Shown here piece by piece: positions 1 to 11,128 of a stretch of 64,000 nt of DNA (position 1 is its first letter; each line of letters begins with the position of its first letter). The position numbers were made by a program, and so were the translations under genes. The stretch is from Homarus americanus. Lineage: Eukaryota > Arthropoda > Malacostraca > Decapoda > Nephropidae. Where the stretch lies: assembly GCF_018991925.1 (NCBI RefSeq), contig NW_024756966.1, positions 671,001 to 735,000 on the forward strand. Direction: 5' to 3'. The notes beneath the pieces are model-generated. The model searched no databases. It was given only the letters and a program-made list of their open reading frames with translations, and was not told the DNA's origin.

Positions 1-409
1 CAGTATGTTTCGTGCGTGAAGTATATTTATTATGTCTCAGGTAATGCCGTTCAATCTCATATATAGAAAATTAATCAATATATACATTTTCCCGGTGATG
101 ATTAAGGTATATACAGGTAGAGTATAATTTATATGTCAAGTATATTTATATTATACTTCAAGCAGGAAATATTAGTCATAAGTCCTTATCTATCATAATT
201 TCCGGGGTTTATAAGTCTTTAATTCAGGACCTGTGTACAGTATATCAAATGTAAAGTATATTGGACGAATGCACGTGTCTAATATTTTTCAAGTGTTAAG
301 CCTAATTATCAATTCAATATCACCCAGTATGTTACGAGTATAATTTATTAATCAACTGTTTACTTCTTTACTTGTTTACTCCCTCATCAAGTTTGTTTAC
401 GTCGTGGTG
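1..409. other. AT-rich DNA without a gene
   Basis: No open frame or clear tandem structure is visible. Phrases such as AAGTATATTTA recur loosely, which may be remnants of an old repeat. Confidence 0.6.
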
Positions 410-524
410 GTTGAGTTATATCATGTGACGTAAGATAGCACAGGTGGGAACTAGTTGAGTTATATCATGTGACGTAAGATAGCACAGGTGGGAACTGTGA
501 CGTAAGATAGCACAGGTGGGAACT
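410..524. repeat. 44-bp tandem repeat, 2.6 copies, with CRE-like motifs
   Basis: Two almost perfect 44-bp units start at 410 and 454. A third, truncated unit at 497-524 keeps only the GTGACGTAAGATAGCACAGG part. Each unit holds TGACGTAA (425, 470, 498), which resembles a CRE/ATF half site. The near-identity of the copies implies a recent duplication. Confidence 0.95.
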
Positions 525-760
525 GGAAGTCTGTTTAGCCAGCAAGCAGAGACCAAAGATGGTGCGCCGTTGTTTATAGTATGTGCCGAGGTGAGAAGTT
601 AGCGCGGTGTTGATTGGTTGTCAAGGTTTGGCGGTCTGCCAATCATAGTACGCGTTGCTGGTGTAAGGAGTCGCTCACATCACCGCTGCTGGGACTCGCT
701 GTGCTTGTGAACGTCTTGAGGCACATGGAAGGAAATGTTTTTTTTTTAATTGTTTTGGAA
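525..760. promoter_or_regulatory. possible promoter-like patch
   Basis: This stretch follows the TGACGTAA repeat and is richer in GC and CpG than its AT-rich surroundings. It has an inverted CCAAT (ATTGG at 613) and a forward CCAAT (639), compatible with NF-Y type sites. No TATA box, initiator or downstream coding exon can be tied to it, so a regulatory role is an inference only. Confidence 0.2.
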
Positions 761-1539
761 ATTTGAAGTAAGATGCCGAGTAAATATGAATAAATTAAAA
801 GTTATTATTGCGTTAACAATAGAATAAACTACTTGATAAATGAAAAGGTATATAGTCGGAAAAAAACCAATTAGTTGAGAAATTTGAAACTATGTATTGA
901 AAATACAAGAATCACTTAATAAATGAACAGATAATTATTGTTGAAAAAAGAATAAATTAGTTGATAAATGAAATTTTTTGGTAATTATGGGAAAAATAAG
1001 AATATGTTTATAATGTGTTATGGTACCGTACAAGTTCACGCTAAAATAGAATAAATAACTTGTTAACTGAGAACATATACAGTATATACATTGGTAGAGA
1101 AACAAGAAGAATATATTTTTGTTCTTGGGGAAAAAATGATAAATAACTTAATTTTAAATTTAAAAAAATGGTTTGTGATATTTTTATGGTGTTTTTAAAA
1201 TTTATTTGAAATTGAGAATTGAATTTTTTAATGAAATGATCGGTCAACTACTGATTGCTATATAATCAAACTCATATAAAATTAATATATATAATTCTTG
1301 TGAGCTTCGGTAAGTATATATAATAAAATCTAGAGTTCTTTTACTTAACACCTGTTTGAAGAAAGTTTACCCATTTACTGAACCTTAATTTAGTGAGATA
1401 TAAAGTGAAATGCGAAAAGTTCTTTGAGATCTTATACTGAACAGGTGAGAGATACGTATTGGCGTGTGTTAAGTCCATGAGTGCATTTGTAAGCCCATGT
1501 TTGTTTCATCCACAGCATATTATCGAGTGAGTCATGTTT
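761..1539. other. AT-rich DNA with a decayed repeat
   Basis: The phrase AGAATAAAnnAnTTGnTAAnTGA recurs near 821, 949 and 1048, with a weaker relative at 908. This suggests a heavily mutated tandem repeat. The rest, up to about 1540, is AT-rich with no supported gene. Confidence 0.5.
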
Positions 1540-1559
1540 AATGGAATCATCTGGCTTCG

Positions 1560-2170
1560 GTGTTTATTTGGAGTCGTTCCTTTAAAAGTCCGTGTCTTTT
1601 TAGGCACGTGCTTGGTTGGGTTTCTTTTTATTGTAATGTTCATGTCTGTTAACGGCACGGTTTATTGAGGTTGCTCTGTTAGAAATTCGTCTCTGTTAAC
1701 GGTATGGTGCTTAATTGAACTCATTCCGTTAAAAGCTTATTTCTGTTAAAAGACCCGTAGACGTTGGGCCTTTAAATTATTCATTATTATTGACTACCCT
1801 ACGCATAATGGACTCCCATCCCTTATAAATCTTCAAAAATTCACAGATATTAAAGGCACAAAAAGATTATAGAAGTCGACCCTATAAACAAAATATCCAC
1901 ATTTAAGACTCCTCGTTTTATAGAACTCGTCCCAATTAAAGGTTCATTATTCACGTCCTCCAGAAGTTCATCCCTATATACGGCACGATGTGTTTATCGG
2001 CGTCACGTCTCTATAAAAACTCATCCGGTGAAGGCACAACGGATTATTGGCATCGCTTCGTTTATTGGTTTATCTTGTGTTGAATACGCGAGAGTTTATC
2101 GACGTCGCTGCTCGCTTTATAGGAACCAATTTATGTTGAAGGTAAAATGTTTTATCGAAGCTTCCCATTT
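1560..2170. repeat. ancient degenerate ~51-bp tandem repeat
   Basis: The block GGCAC(G)ATGNNTTATTGGCG followed by a CTCTGTTAAAA-like and a CTCATCC-like segment recurs about every 47-56 bases. Landmarks are GGCAC at 1603, 1654, 1855, 1982 and 2033, GGTATGG at 1701, and weaker copies near 2081 and 2137. Copies are strongly diverged, so the array is old. It contains no coding frame. Confidence 0.7.
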
Positions 2171-2204
2171 AAACTTCTTTTAGGAACTTCTTTTCATTAA
2201 TCTT

Positions 2205-2312
2205 TTGAGTACGAAGATTTTATCCTTGAGTACGATGATTTTACCCTTGAGTACGATGACAACCTCTTGAATATGATGATATAACCCCTTGAGTACGATG
2301 ACATAACCCGTT
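2205..2312. repeat. 21-22-bp minisatellite, 5 copies
   Basis: Units of the form TTGAGTACGATGATTTTACC are repeated five times with small changes in the 3' half. Confidence 0.9.
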
Positions 2313-2730
2313 GAAGACAAGACGACGACGAAGGAAATGCAGAAAACAAAGAGACGATATAATGGAGAACACAGAAGAAAATCGATAAAAGAAGAAAAAG
2401 ACGAATGAGATAGAAAGAAAACGAGAGAAGTGGATAATACAAAAGAAAGCGAAGAGGAGGGAAGGAAGGAAGACATTAATAATAACGAAAAAAAGAAGAC
2501 ATGGCGAATGAAGAAATGAAGAGGTGGTAATAAGAAAGAAAATAAGAAAAAATATGAAATAAAGACGATGAAAACAAGAACTAAAAAAAAACAGCAAAAA
2601 AGAAAAACAAAATAAAGTAAAAGGAACCAATAAAAAAATCAAAAGGACAGAATAGAAACAAAACAAAGGAAACCAAGAATGAAGAAACGGAAGGAACAAG
2701 AAGAAAGAAAAGAAAATGAAAAGAAAAGCG
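2313..2730. repeat. A-rich homopurine tract
   Basis: About 400 bases on the plus strand are almost all A and G (AAGAAAGAAAAGAAAATGAA type). The antisense strand is a long Phe/Leu/Ser-rich open frame, a by-product of the pyrimidine bias rather than a membrane protein gene. Confidence 0.8.
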
Positions 2731-3120
2731 GCGAATAACAAAAGGAAGACAGTGAGGCAAGCCGTCATAACAAACGAGGAGACCGCCATGAATTTGAGTT
2801 CAGTGGCACTGTGGCTCGGTGCCAAGGCCAGTGCCATAGAAACTTTTTTTTGTCCCTGTGTTGTGTTTGGCGTGTGGTGGTCGGCTGGGTTCTCTATAAA
2901 GGGGTTTGTTACAGAGGGGGGGGGCTCGCTCACACCTTAATACAGGTATTGTTTCAATTGAGGCACACCAGAGAGGAAATTGGAACTCAGTCGTATTTTC
3001 GTGATAAATAATTTCGCTTCTGTGACGCCTTAAGCAAGAGACGCGACCCCCCCTCCCCGTCATTTCCAGCCACTTTCTTGTGTTCATTTTGTGTTTTGCT
3101 TTAGTGGGTGTTTGTATGTC
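2731..3120. other. mixed-composition DNA, no supported gene
   Basis: Short overlapping open frames on both strands are seen here, none resembling a known family. A run of nine or more G lies near 2918-2926. Confidence 0.5.
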
Positions 3121-3200
3121 TGTGTCTGTCTGTCTGTCTGTGTATGTATGTCTGTATGTATGTATGTATGTATGTATGTATGTATGTATGTATGTATGTT
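3121..3200. repeat. (GTCT)n/(TATG)n microsatellite
   Basis: A short GTCT run passes into about 13 uninterrupted TATG units. Confidence 0.97.
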
Positions 3201-3310
3201 CTCTATGCTAATTAAAATATGAGTGATTTCCCTTATATATAAACAGACAATTGGGTAAATGTAATATGACTAATTCTGTATTTCAGTTTATACACAATGC
3301 TGTAGTGGAC

Positions 3311-3404
3311 ACCTAACCTAACATAACCTAACCTAACCTCCAAAAATAGTGTTGGGGGGTACCTTTGAGGTGAAATAAGCTGGGGTGGTGATTCTTCAGG
3401 TGAT
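3311..3404. mobile_element. half copy of a palindromic MITE-like element
   Basis: A CCTAACCTAACATAACC run is followed by an arm containing AGGTGAAATAAGC and ending in ATTCTTCAGGTGAT. This arm closely matches the reverse complement of the left arm of the element at 57969 and the right arm of the one at 56467. The matching left arm is not visible, so the copy appears truncated. Confidence 0.6.
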
Positions 3405-3757
3405 TTATACATTTTTGATGAATGGTTGGATGAAGGAAACTCCTGTGGTAGTGATGAGTGTTGATTAAGTATTCAACCTGGCAACTAACACCTGTATAAT
3501 CATCACAAAGACACTGTACACTAATTAAGCTAACCTGTATCTTCTTTTATACAGCGAAGTTACTGTAATTAATAAGTCACCTGTCCCTCCTCTCCCCAGG
3601 TGTTCATTATAAAGATTTATATTTTGACGAATTTATATTTTTCATTGTAGTTAAGTTAATTTATATACCATCAGATGATACTTTATGTTATTGTTGTGCT
3701 GCTTAACGAGTACATAACGTCAGTGTTTTTCTATCATGTTCATTATACTGATCTCTG
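3405..3757. other. AT-rich DNA, no gene seen
   Basis: No coding frame, structured RNA or tandem repeat was recognised. Confidence 0.5.
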
Positions 3758-3962
3758 TAATGACGGCTGTATCTTACGTTACGTCTAAAGTTACGTCAGT
3801 CTACGGGCCGGTACGTTAATGACGTCTGTATCTTACCCGGTACGTCTAAAGTTCCGTCAGTTTATGGGCCAGTACGGTAATAACGTCTGTATCTTACCCG
3901 GTACGTCTAAAGTTCCGTCAGTTTATTGGCCGTCTAAAGTTACGTCAGTTTATGGGCCGTCA
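3758..3962. repeat. 59-61-bp minisatellite, about 3.5 copies
   Basis: Units start at TAATGACG (3758 and 3817) and TAATAACG (3878). Each carries GTCTGTATCTTACCCGGTAC and CGTCTAAAGTTNCGTCAGTT segments. A last partial copy covers 3931-3962. Confidence 0.95.
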
Positions 3963-4240
3963 GAGTTTGCCGTGAGGTGATGTAGGGAAGGCTGTCGGGG
4001 AGGGAGGCAGTCAGACCACGATCGCCAAGCTAACAATTCCCTATCATTGCCCCGTTCATCCCGTGTATTACCTACGGCAGGAACTGTGGCTCCCTAACCT
4101 AACCTAACACAACAAAACACGAACCATGATAACAACAAATATAGCGTGCATGTACCAATACCTCGACCATACCCTGAGACAACAGTAAAAGAGAGAGACA
4201 GAGAGAGGGAGGAGGAAGAGAGATAAATAGAGAAAAAAGT
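3963..4240. other. unique DNA with a CCTAA trio and GA-rich tail
   Basis: CCTAACCTAACCTAACAC occurs at about 4094-4111. A GAGA/GGA-rich purine stretch runs from about 4188 to 4240. No gene is supported. Confidence 0.6.
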
Positions 4241-4840
4241 GTAAACGTGAGAGTGCGTGTGTTGGTGTGTGCGTGTGCTGGCAGGCAGGCAGGCAGGCCC
4301 CCCCAGTCGTGAGATGGCTTAGTAGCTGTCTGCCTGTGAGAGCGTGCAGACCTCCACGCCCGCCCTTACCACACTTCTACAGCTCCTCCTTCTTTATTTA
4401 CGAGTCTTCTTCAAGGACTGAATTGGATGACTATTTTACCACCTGATCTTTAGTTCTGCCCCGCACACACCTTGGGCGTCTGACCCCTGGTGCGTTGTCC
4501 TTTTTTGTGTTTACCCTTTTTATGTTTTAATTAATTTATTTATTTATTGGAGTTCCTGATGTTTGGAAAAAAATGGTTTATGCGAAATAAATTTTTAAAC
4601 GGACAGAGTTTAGTCTACTGGTGAGGGAGAACTACTGCTCTCCGTCAACCCTCTCCTTCCTCTCCCTCACTCTTCCTCTCCCCTCACTCCTCCTCCCCCA
4701 TCCCTTCCCCCTCTGATCTCGCGTGGCTATGGTGGCTCATTCGTCGGCGGCCCCGTCCTCCGTCCCTCTGTCGCTGGGGTAGGAGGAGGAGACACGGGAC
4801 AGCCACTGGCAGGACCCAAGCCTCGCTGCCACCAGATAGA
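4241..4840. other. mixed DNA with short GCAG run, no gene
   Basis: A (GCAG)4 run ending in a C homopolymer is found near 4280-4302, and a CT-rich stretch at about 4640-4710. No supported coding region. Confidence 0.5.
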
Positions 4841-4915
4841 GCAGCAGCAGCAGCAGCAGGAGGAGGAGGAGGAGGAGGAGGCAGCAGGGGAGGAGGAGGA
4901 GGAGGGGGAAGACGA
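4841..4915. repeat. (GCA)n and (GGA)n trinucleotide tract
   Basis: Six GCA units are followed by interrupted GGA units. The reverse strand reads as Ser/Cys/Leu runs, an artefact of the repeat. Confidence 0.95.
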
Positions 4916-4959
4916 AGAAGAGGGCAGCCAGGGTTTCAAGGCGGCAGATGTGATTATTA

Positions 4960-5460
4960 ATTATTTTGGTGTGGGAGAGCGTGGGGTTGCACAGGCGCAC
5001 CAGGTCCCAGGCATTGATTAGTGGTGCGCTTATGCCAGTCGCTCCAATGTATGCAAGAGCTTGGTGGTGGTGGCTCGGCGCGGACAGTGTGAGGCGCACC
5101 GCAGCCCAGGACACACGCCTTCCTCCACGCCCGCCACCCACGCCCGCCCCACCGTCATGACCACAGGTACACGTGCACGCCCACCCTACCCCACCTGCCC
5201 CGCCCCGGTCTCATGGGGGTGCGTCGGATGAGTGAGGGTACATCACGGCGCACCCCACCTATACTCTCCCACCCTCCCCTCTCTCACCCTCCCTTCTACC
5301 CCTCCCGCCCTCCTACCCTCCTCCCTCCCTCCCTCCCTAACACACCTGTCCGCTGCTCACAGCATTGTGCAGTCCTGACCACCTCACCTGGGGGTGAAGG
5401 ACGTGTGTGGGGAGAAGAGGGCAGAGGAAGGGTTGAAGTGGTGTCAACTTAAAAGCATCA
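4960..5460. other. GC- and CpG-rich patch
   Basis: This is one of the most GC-rich stretches of the window, with many CG dinucleotides (for example in CATCACGGCGCACC) and CCGCCC/CCCCGCCC boxes near 5130-5210, which resemble Sp1/KLF-type sites. It ends in CCTCCCTCC runs (5265-5340). Open frames on both strands follow from the composition. It could be a CpG-rich promoter or 5' exon region, but no exon structure is convincing. Confidence 0.3.
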
Positions 5461-5830
5461 GCGGGCAGGTGCAGTGTGAATTATGCCTCGCGTTTTGTCT
5501 CATTTGCATACATTAGAATTCCGTATAATTTGGCCATACTAGTGATATGTGCGTGACGGAGTGAGTGTTGTAGTGAGTATACTGGGGTGGGCGTGCAGTC
5601 ATCTCAGGCGAGTATACTGCGAGAGAGGGCCACGTGCGGTGAACAGCTGTGGCCCGGGAAGGAAGTGAGTTATCGCCGCAGTCTTGGGCCGCACACACCC
5701 ACAACACTCGCCCACCTTTTGGTCCACAGGAAGGTCTACACCGAGGTGTTCCTGTCATGTACACACATGGTTATTATGGCGTGTGAGAACATAATTATAA
5801 AGTGATGGTCATTTGACTTTATTACATCTT

Positions 5831-5832
<2 letters not shown>
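5461..5832. other. mixed DNA with a weak open frame
   Basis: A plus-strand frame is open at 5587-5805, and CTTTTGGTCCACAG near 5730 resembles a 3' splice site. The encoded peptide resembles no family I know. No gene is called. Confidence 0.3.

Positions 5833-5910
<78 letters not shown>
5833..5910. repeat. (TA)n microsatellite, ~39 units
   Basis: An uninterrupted run of TA dinucleotides, able to extrude as a cruciform. Confidence 0.98.
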
Positions 5911-5913
<3 letters not shown>

Positions 5914-6605
5914 TGGAATATTAAGATATTTTTTATTGTGAAAACATTTACAATAAAATTATAATACAATCCTTTACTTTACTGAAATATCTGAGGCACT
6001 GTAGATGATCCATCATCAGTTGAAATATTTATAAATTTTATGTTATATTAAAACAAAAAGTTTACATTTAGCGACACCAATGATAACTATTTGACTCATA
6101 AGGTCATATTATTTTCTTATGACTGTGTCCCGGTACAGTGTGTTGGTGGTGGCAGCTTTTAGGAGTCTACTATAAGCGTCTCTAATAAATTTATTCCCGT
6201 ATAGATTTAAGTTAGAACTGTTTGTTTACATCGGACTCTAGCGGAGGATCTTGACACTCATATAATTATTATTTTATTCATGAGATTAAATTTTAATTTT
6301 AAAATAATTAAAAAAATACATAATGATGGCGTCTCTTGTTAATTTATTTCACGAATAATTAATTGTAAAACGTAATAATTAAATAGTGAAATAATTATTT
6401 TATGATTAACGGGTGTAATTTTTTCATAGCATTTTATTCATCTGTTTTGAATATTTTTCTAATAAAAATTATACCATCTGTGGTAGAGACATCCAGTGTA
6501 GCAGTGAGAGATGCTGGTACATGCTGGTAGACTGGTAGATGTTGGTTGATCTGAAGTTCTCGTGTGTGTTGTGGTAAATATATGGTGTTGTACATGGCGG
6601 CGCTG
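5911..6605. other. AT-rich DNA, no gene
   Basis: Strongly AT-rich with short GAATAATTAATT-like segments. No coding frame or structured RNA is supported. Confidence 0.6.
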
Positions 6606-6621
6606 GTGTGTGTGTGTGTGT
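6606..6621. repeat. short (TG)n tract
   Basis: About eight TG units. Confidence 0.9.
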
Positions 6622-7582
6622 GATTGTTTTTTTATACAGTTGTCTTTATTTTGTATCATGTATTAATTAAATTTATTCGTTGTATTTTGATGTCGAGTTT
6701 TGTATTGTTTGTATTTTAATTTTAATTTATTTGTTTTTGTTTCTTATTTTTAATCATTTGTTTATGTAATTTTTTATATTATTATTTAGTTGTTTGATTG
6801 TCTTAATGAGGCTATTAATGGTTGTTTAATGAAGGTTTTGTCATCTTCAACACTGGAGGGAGTTTGAAATAATTTACTGGGGAATTATTTATGACAATTA
6901 TCAAAGAATTAATAGACTGAATTAATTTCTGCATAATAATAGAGAAATAATATGAGATGTAATTATGCAAATTATTAAAAAATTATTTATTTAATATTTA
7001 TGCAAATTATCATATAAATAACATGCTTAAAAGGTAATTATTCAAATTATTTTATTTTTAGATACTGTACTTTTATTGTTACTTATGTTTTATTTAATTT
7101 GAAGAAAAATGTAAAATACTGAGAAATTAGTGTTTTTAAATACACAAACGGCGTAAAGTGAACTGCAGGTGTGAACAGTTAATTAATTTGATCGTTTGGT
7201 GGGATAATTACAGCACATATATAACCGCTATATAGTTGACTGTTAGTCCTTTAATTTATTCGAACATTCAGGTTATGGAGGAGACGGGGCCCAGCTGTAG
7301 TACAAGGCGGTATCCTTTAAGAAACTAAACCTGGTCCGGGGAACAAAAACTGGCTTAATTATCTGATCCCGGCCGGGACTTTGAATCGAAGAGTCTCACC
7401 AATAATTACTGATGATTAGGGAGATAAGACGATGATTTACACGAGTGTCTCCGTGTCTCTGTGTTGGCACATGACAAACAAACATGACTTGGGGGACTCC
7501 AACACTGCCTCATGAAGGACAGGTATTTGTGCCCGACAACCTCACGCACCTGGACGGCGTATGCGCTCAGGAGATAATGGTA

Positions 7583-7584
<2 letters not shown>
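6622..7584. other. AT-rich DNA, decayed repeats
   Basis: Between 6860 and 7060 the phrases AATTATTTAT, ATGCAAATTAT and TCAAATTATT recur without a fixed spacing, probably an eroded repeat. From 7140 to 7584 the sequence is mixed, with no gene recognised. Confidence 0.5.
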
Positions 7585-7620
<36 letters not shown>

Positions 7621-7632
7621 CGTGCGTGCGTG
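7585..7632. repeat. (GT)n/(GTGC)n microsatellite
   Basis: About 15 GT units continue into four CGTG units. Confidence 0.97.
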
Positions 7633-8019
7633 TTTATTTATTTATTTTTACTTCTGGTTTAAATGGTTGTGAACAGTAGAGTGAAGGGAACTGCTGCTGC
7701 TTTGTCTTCCTTCAGTCGAATAACTCGGTACAGCTGCCTCTTGCACCACTATTGTACATAATAATAATGAACTATCAAGTAATGAAAGTTTCAAAGTAAA
7801 TAACAAACATAATTGGGTACAACTGTTCGCTACATGAACATTAGTTTGGACGCGCAGGTACTAAATTGGTGACACAGGTGGGAGGTTCACGTATGCCACC
7901 GGTGATTATCACCTTCTTAATCCAGTCGGCGCACCACACCTGTAGGCGACCATCCACACTGCGGCGGGGAGCATCCACGGAACAGGAAGGGACATCCAAC
8001 ATCCAATAATACTTCAACG
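7633..8019. other. mixed DNA, no gene seen
   Basis: Weak repeated CATCCA phrases start around 7950 and lead into the next repeat. Confidence 0.4.
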
Positions 8020-8115
8020 ATCATCCAGGGTGCGGGAGGCTCCACTCACCGATCATCCATGGTGCGGGAGGAACCACCCACGGTATGCCAGATGTCACCC
8101 AGGGTGCGGGAGGAA
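8020..8115. repeat. degenerate ~33-bp minisatellite
   Basis: The phrase CATCCAGGGTGCGGGAGG, followed by CTCC/AACC ACC, recurs three times (from 8023, 8053 and 8097) with substitutions. Confidence 0.75.
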
Positions 8116-8740
8116 CCATCCAGGATACTATAAAAGTTTACCCACTGTACGTAAGGTCGTGGAGCAGCTCGGTAAAAAACACGATGTGAAGACAGTGACC
8201 AGCAACACGGGGACTCATTGTTGCGTTATCTCGCCGGGCATTTGACAGGTTGCGCTAATTGCCAAATTTGCAAGTTAATGAGGGGAGGAGGTTGATCTTC
8301 GCCCAGGTAGGAGACACAAGTGGTCCTTTTAGGGCGATGAATTAACAGCTGGGGTCTAACATGGCGGGGATTGCACCTTTGCAAATACACTTAACGAAGA
8401 ACATTGGCAAATACCCCCGTGTTGTTGCTTGCCGGGTGTGGGGGGCGAGCCCTATCTGAGGGAGTCCCCGCCGCACACCTTCACTGATCTCACCAAATCA
8501 GCCAATCGGGATTACTGTTGTGCCTTGTAGGGACCAATCAGGTAGCAGGAGTCAGGAACTGGTGGGTAAGGTCAGGCAGACGCGGGATCCAGTCAGTCAC
8601 TCGGTTTATACACAAAATTATCACGTTCAGACAGAGTTTTGAGGGTATTAAACAGGTTTATTTTATGATTCCTCTATGAGCAGATTATCTGTTTCTCCTC
8701 ATAAAGTTGTATTTTCCTCAGTAATGTTGTGCTGCTGGGG

Positions 8741-8742
<2 letters not shown>
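8116..8742. other. mixed DNA with two CCAAT boxes
   Basis: CCAAT occurs at 8502 (AGCCAATCGG) and 8533 (GACCAATCAG), a perfect NF-Y core each, 31 bases apart. No downstream exon is identified, so any promoter role is speculative. Confidence 0.3.

Positions 8743-8822
<80 letters not shown>
8743..8822. repeat. (TA)n microsatellite, ~40 units
   Basis: Uninterrupted TA dinucleotides. Confidence 0.98.
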
Positions 8823-8825
<3 letters not shown>

Positions 8826-9103
8826 ATAAGTTGAGTGTGTTTATATTATTGTTTTAACTCTTAAGGTAGTGTTTATATGGGTAGGGTCAGGTACATAATC
8901 ATGATATATGGTTCACTAGAATAACACCATTACTAACCTTAATCAAACTTAACCTTTAATGACACAGGTAGCATATTAATAATATACAAACTAATTTCCA
9001 TTAAACTTTATCAATAAAAAAAAGTTGCCCCCGATCGGTAAAAACGTCGATTGCATTTCAAGCTTAATCAGACGATTATCCCTGTTATCGTAACCACACA
9101 CAC

Positions 9104-9106
<3 letters not shown>
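8823..9106. other. AT-rich DNA between two (TA)n tracts
   Basis: No gene is seen. ACACACACAA leads directly into the next TA tract. Confidence 0.6.

Positions 9107-9193
<87 letters not shown>
9107..9193. repeat. (TA)n microsatellite, ~43 units
   Basis: Uninterrupted TA dinucleotides, the longest of the three TA tracts. A (GACA)5 run follows at 9251-9271. Confidence 0.98.
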
Positions 9194-9195
<2 letters not shown>

Positions 9196-9271
9196 CTCTG
9201 AAAGTACGCGAAAATTATTATATTCGTATTAAAATTTTGATATATAATGAATAGACAGACAGACAGACAGA

Positions 9272-9642
9272 TCACATGAGGGAGGGGGGGTGAGGGTGCA
9301 AGAAAGTGTGGCAGGGAGGACCTCCCATAAAGCAGCCAACATTAAGGTAACCGCTAGGAGAGCTAACGCACAGGAGAGGAACCACATATCACACCCAATA
9401 TGACCACCAGGATGAGGGGATGGTCATTAAGAGTTCCCGACTAGTGCTGGCGGTGGTGGCGGCGACTGTGGCGGTGGTGGTGGCGGCGACTGGGTGGGCG
9501 GCGACGGTGGCAGAATGGGCGGGGGAGGATGTGAGGGGCTGGAGGGAGGGAGGGAACAGCTACCACGCCATTTTTTATTGCCGTTTTTCCTCTCCCTCCG
9601 TCAACCCACCGCGAGATTTTCATCCAGCGTGGTGTATATGAA
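9272..9642. other. GC-rich stretch with GGTGGCGGC runs
   Basis: The segment 9445-9545 is rich in GGTGGCGGCGACTG-like repeats. The open frames on both strands are Ala/Val or Arg/His rich and follow from the composition. No gene is supported. Confidence 0.5.
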
Positions 9643-9666
9643 TGTATGTATGTATGTATTTGTGCG

Positions 9667-9710
<44 letters not shown>
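9643..9710. repeat. (TATG)n and (GT)n microsatellites
   Basis: Four to five TATG units, then about 18 GT units from 9675. Confidence 0.97.
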
Positions 9711-9822
9711 GTGTTCATTTGCTTCCTGTCTTGTTTGATCGTTTTTGTTTCCCGCCTCGTGTATATGTTTGTTTATAGGGAGAGAAACACCTTTGTCTTT
9801 GTTACTTACTCACTTATCACAC

Positions 9823-10078
9823 TCTACTCCTCACCTCACCTCTCCTCTCCTCTCCTCACCTCCCTCTCCTCTCCTCAACTCACCTCACCTCTCCTCACCT
9901 CACCTCTCTCCTCCTCACCCCTCACCTCTCCACCTCCTCTCCTCACCTCCACCTCACCTCTCCTCCAACTCACCTCACCTCCAACTCCCCACCTCACCTC
10001 CCCTCCTCCTCACCTCACCTCCACCTCCTCCAACTCAACTCTCACCTCTCCTCTCCTCACCTCACCTCACCTCACATT
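9823..10078. repeat. CTCACCTCTCCTC compound repeat
   Basis: About 250 bases of CTCAC, CTCCT and CCAACT pentamers and hexamers in irregular order, almost pure pyrimidine apart from the A of CTCAC. Pro/Ser/Leu open frames here are artefacts. Confidence 0.95.
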
Positions 10079-10424
10079 GGTCTCTTCATGCATGTTTGTG
10101 TACTTGTAGGTATATACCTTATCTTTATCTCAGATCTTACACCACCACAGATAACATTATTACCTGAAGGTGACAGGATGTTCCCACCAGGTGTAACATT
10201 GTGTTGCATTAATATATTTAGTATAATTTTCTTACTTTTTGTATTTCGTAATTTTTTTTTCAGTTTTTTTTATTTCGTTCTCAGTTTGTATTCGTATTTT
10301 GTTTGTTTGTGTTAGAATGAGTCCCTTACCTGGGCATCTTACCTGGTGAAAGAGTCCAGGTATCTTAATTTTTTTTGTTTAATTAGTAAAAAATTCCTTC
10401 CTCTCCTTCTCGACCTGACTAAGT
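10079..10424. other. AT/T-rich DNA, no gene
   Basis: A T-rich stretch at 10215-10320 with no supported exon. On the minus strand CTCTTTCACCAG followed by GTAAG (junction at 10342/10343) resembles a tandem splice acceptor and donor, with only a modest pyrimidine tract. Confidence 0.4.
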
Positions 10425-10560
10425 TATTCCGTAATTATTGGTATAACTACATAAATTATTTATCTAATTATTGCTATAACTACATTAAATTATTCCTTCA
10501 ATTATTGCTATAACTTCGTAAATTATTCGTTGATCATTGTTATAAGTACTTAAATGATCG
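10425..10560. repeat. 34-bp degenerate minisatellite, 4 copies
   Basis: ATTATTGNTATAACTAC recurs at 10433, 10467, 10501 and 10533, giving steps of 34, 34 and 32 bases. Confidence 0.85.
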
Positions 10561-10920
10561 TTTTAATAATTTAATAAATAAATAAAGTCATATCAACATA
10601 ATAAAGAGATGGGTTTTTACACAGGCACTAATTACACAACACATACTAGAATTAACTATAAAACAATTTCTAGTCACCTGACCTAACCTTACCAAAATAG
10701 AAAACCTTACGTTAATTAAGTTTTCAATATCAAACTCAAATAACGGAAAAAAATGCTAATATTCGTTCCTGTTTTATTCCAATTTATATTTTAAAATTTA
10801 TTACGTTAAAAGATAAGACAATATTCTACAGGAATAATAGATTGAATGACCAGTTATTATATTGAGAGGAGCGGCAGTTAGTTTTATCGTGAAATAATCT
10901 TTTACAATAAAATCTTTATC
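10561..10920. other. AT-rich DNA, no gene
   Basis: Only short AAATAAATAAATAA-like runs are seen. Confidence 0.6.
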
Positions 10921-10936
10921 GTGTGTGTGTGTGTGT

Positions 10937-11000
<64 letters not shown>

Positions 11001-11082
11001 TCACCCTCTCACTAGATATAGTTACAAAACTTGGCACACATTTTGTTGTGAGCTGCAACATGGACTCGTTTGTTTGTTTCAT

Positions 11083-11126
<44 letters not shown>
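10921..11126. repeat. two (GT)n microsatellites
   Basis: GT tracts at 10921-11000 (with single interruptions) and 11086-11126, separated by about 85 bases of ordinary DNA. Confidence 0.97.

Positions 11127-11128
<2 letters not shown>

Noticed and set aside
2241..2933. 230-codon minus-strand open frame that looks like a multi-pass membrane protein
   Set aside because: It is antisense to an A-rich purine tract, so Phe/Leu/Ser runs are forced. No family resemblance or splice context.
5587..5805. Open frame after a CCACAG acceptor-like site
   Set aside because: No matching donor, no homology, and it ends next to a TA microsatellite.
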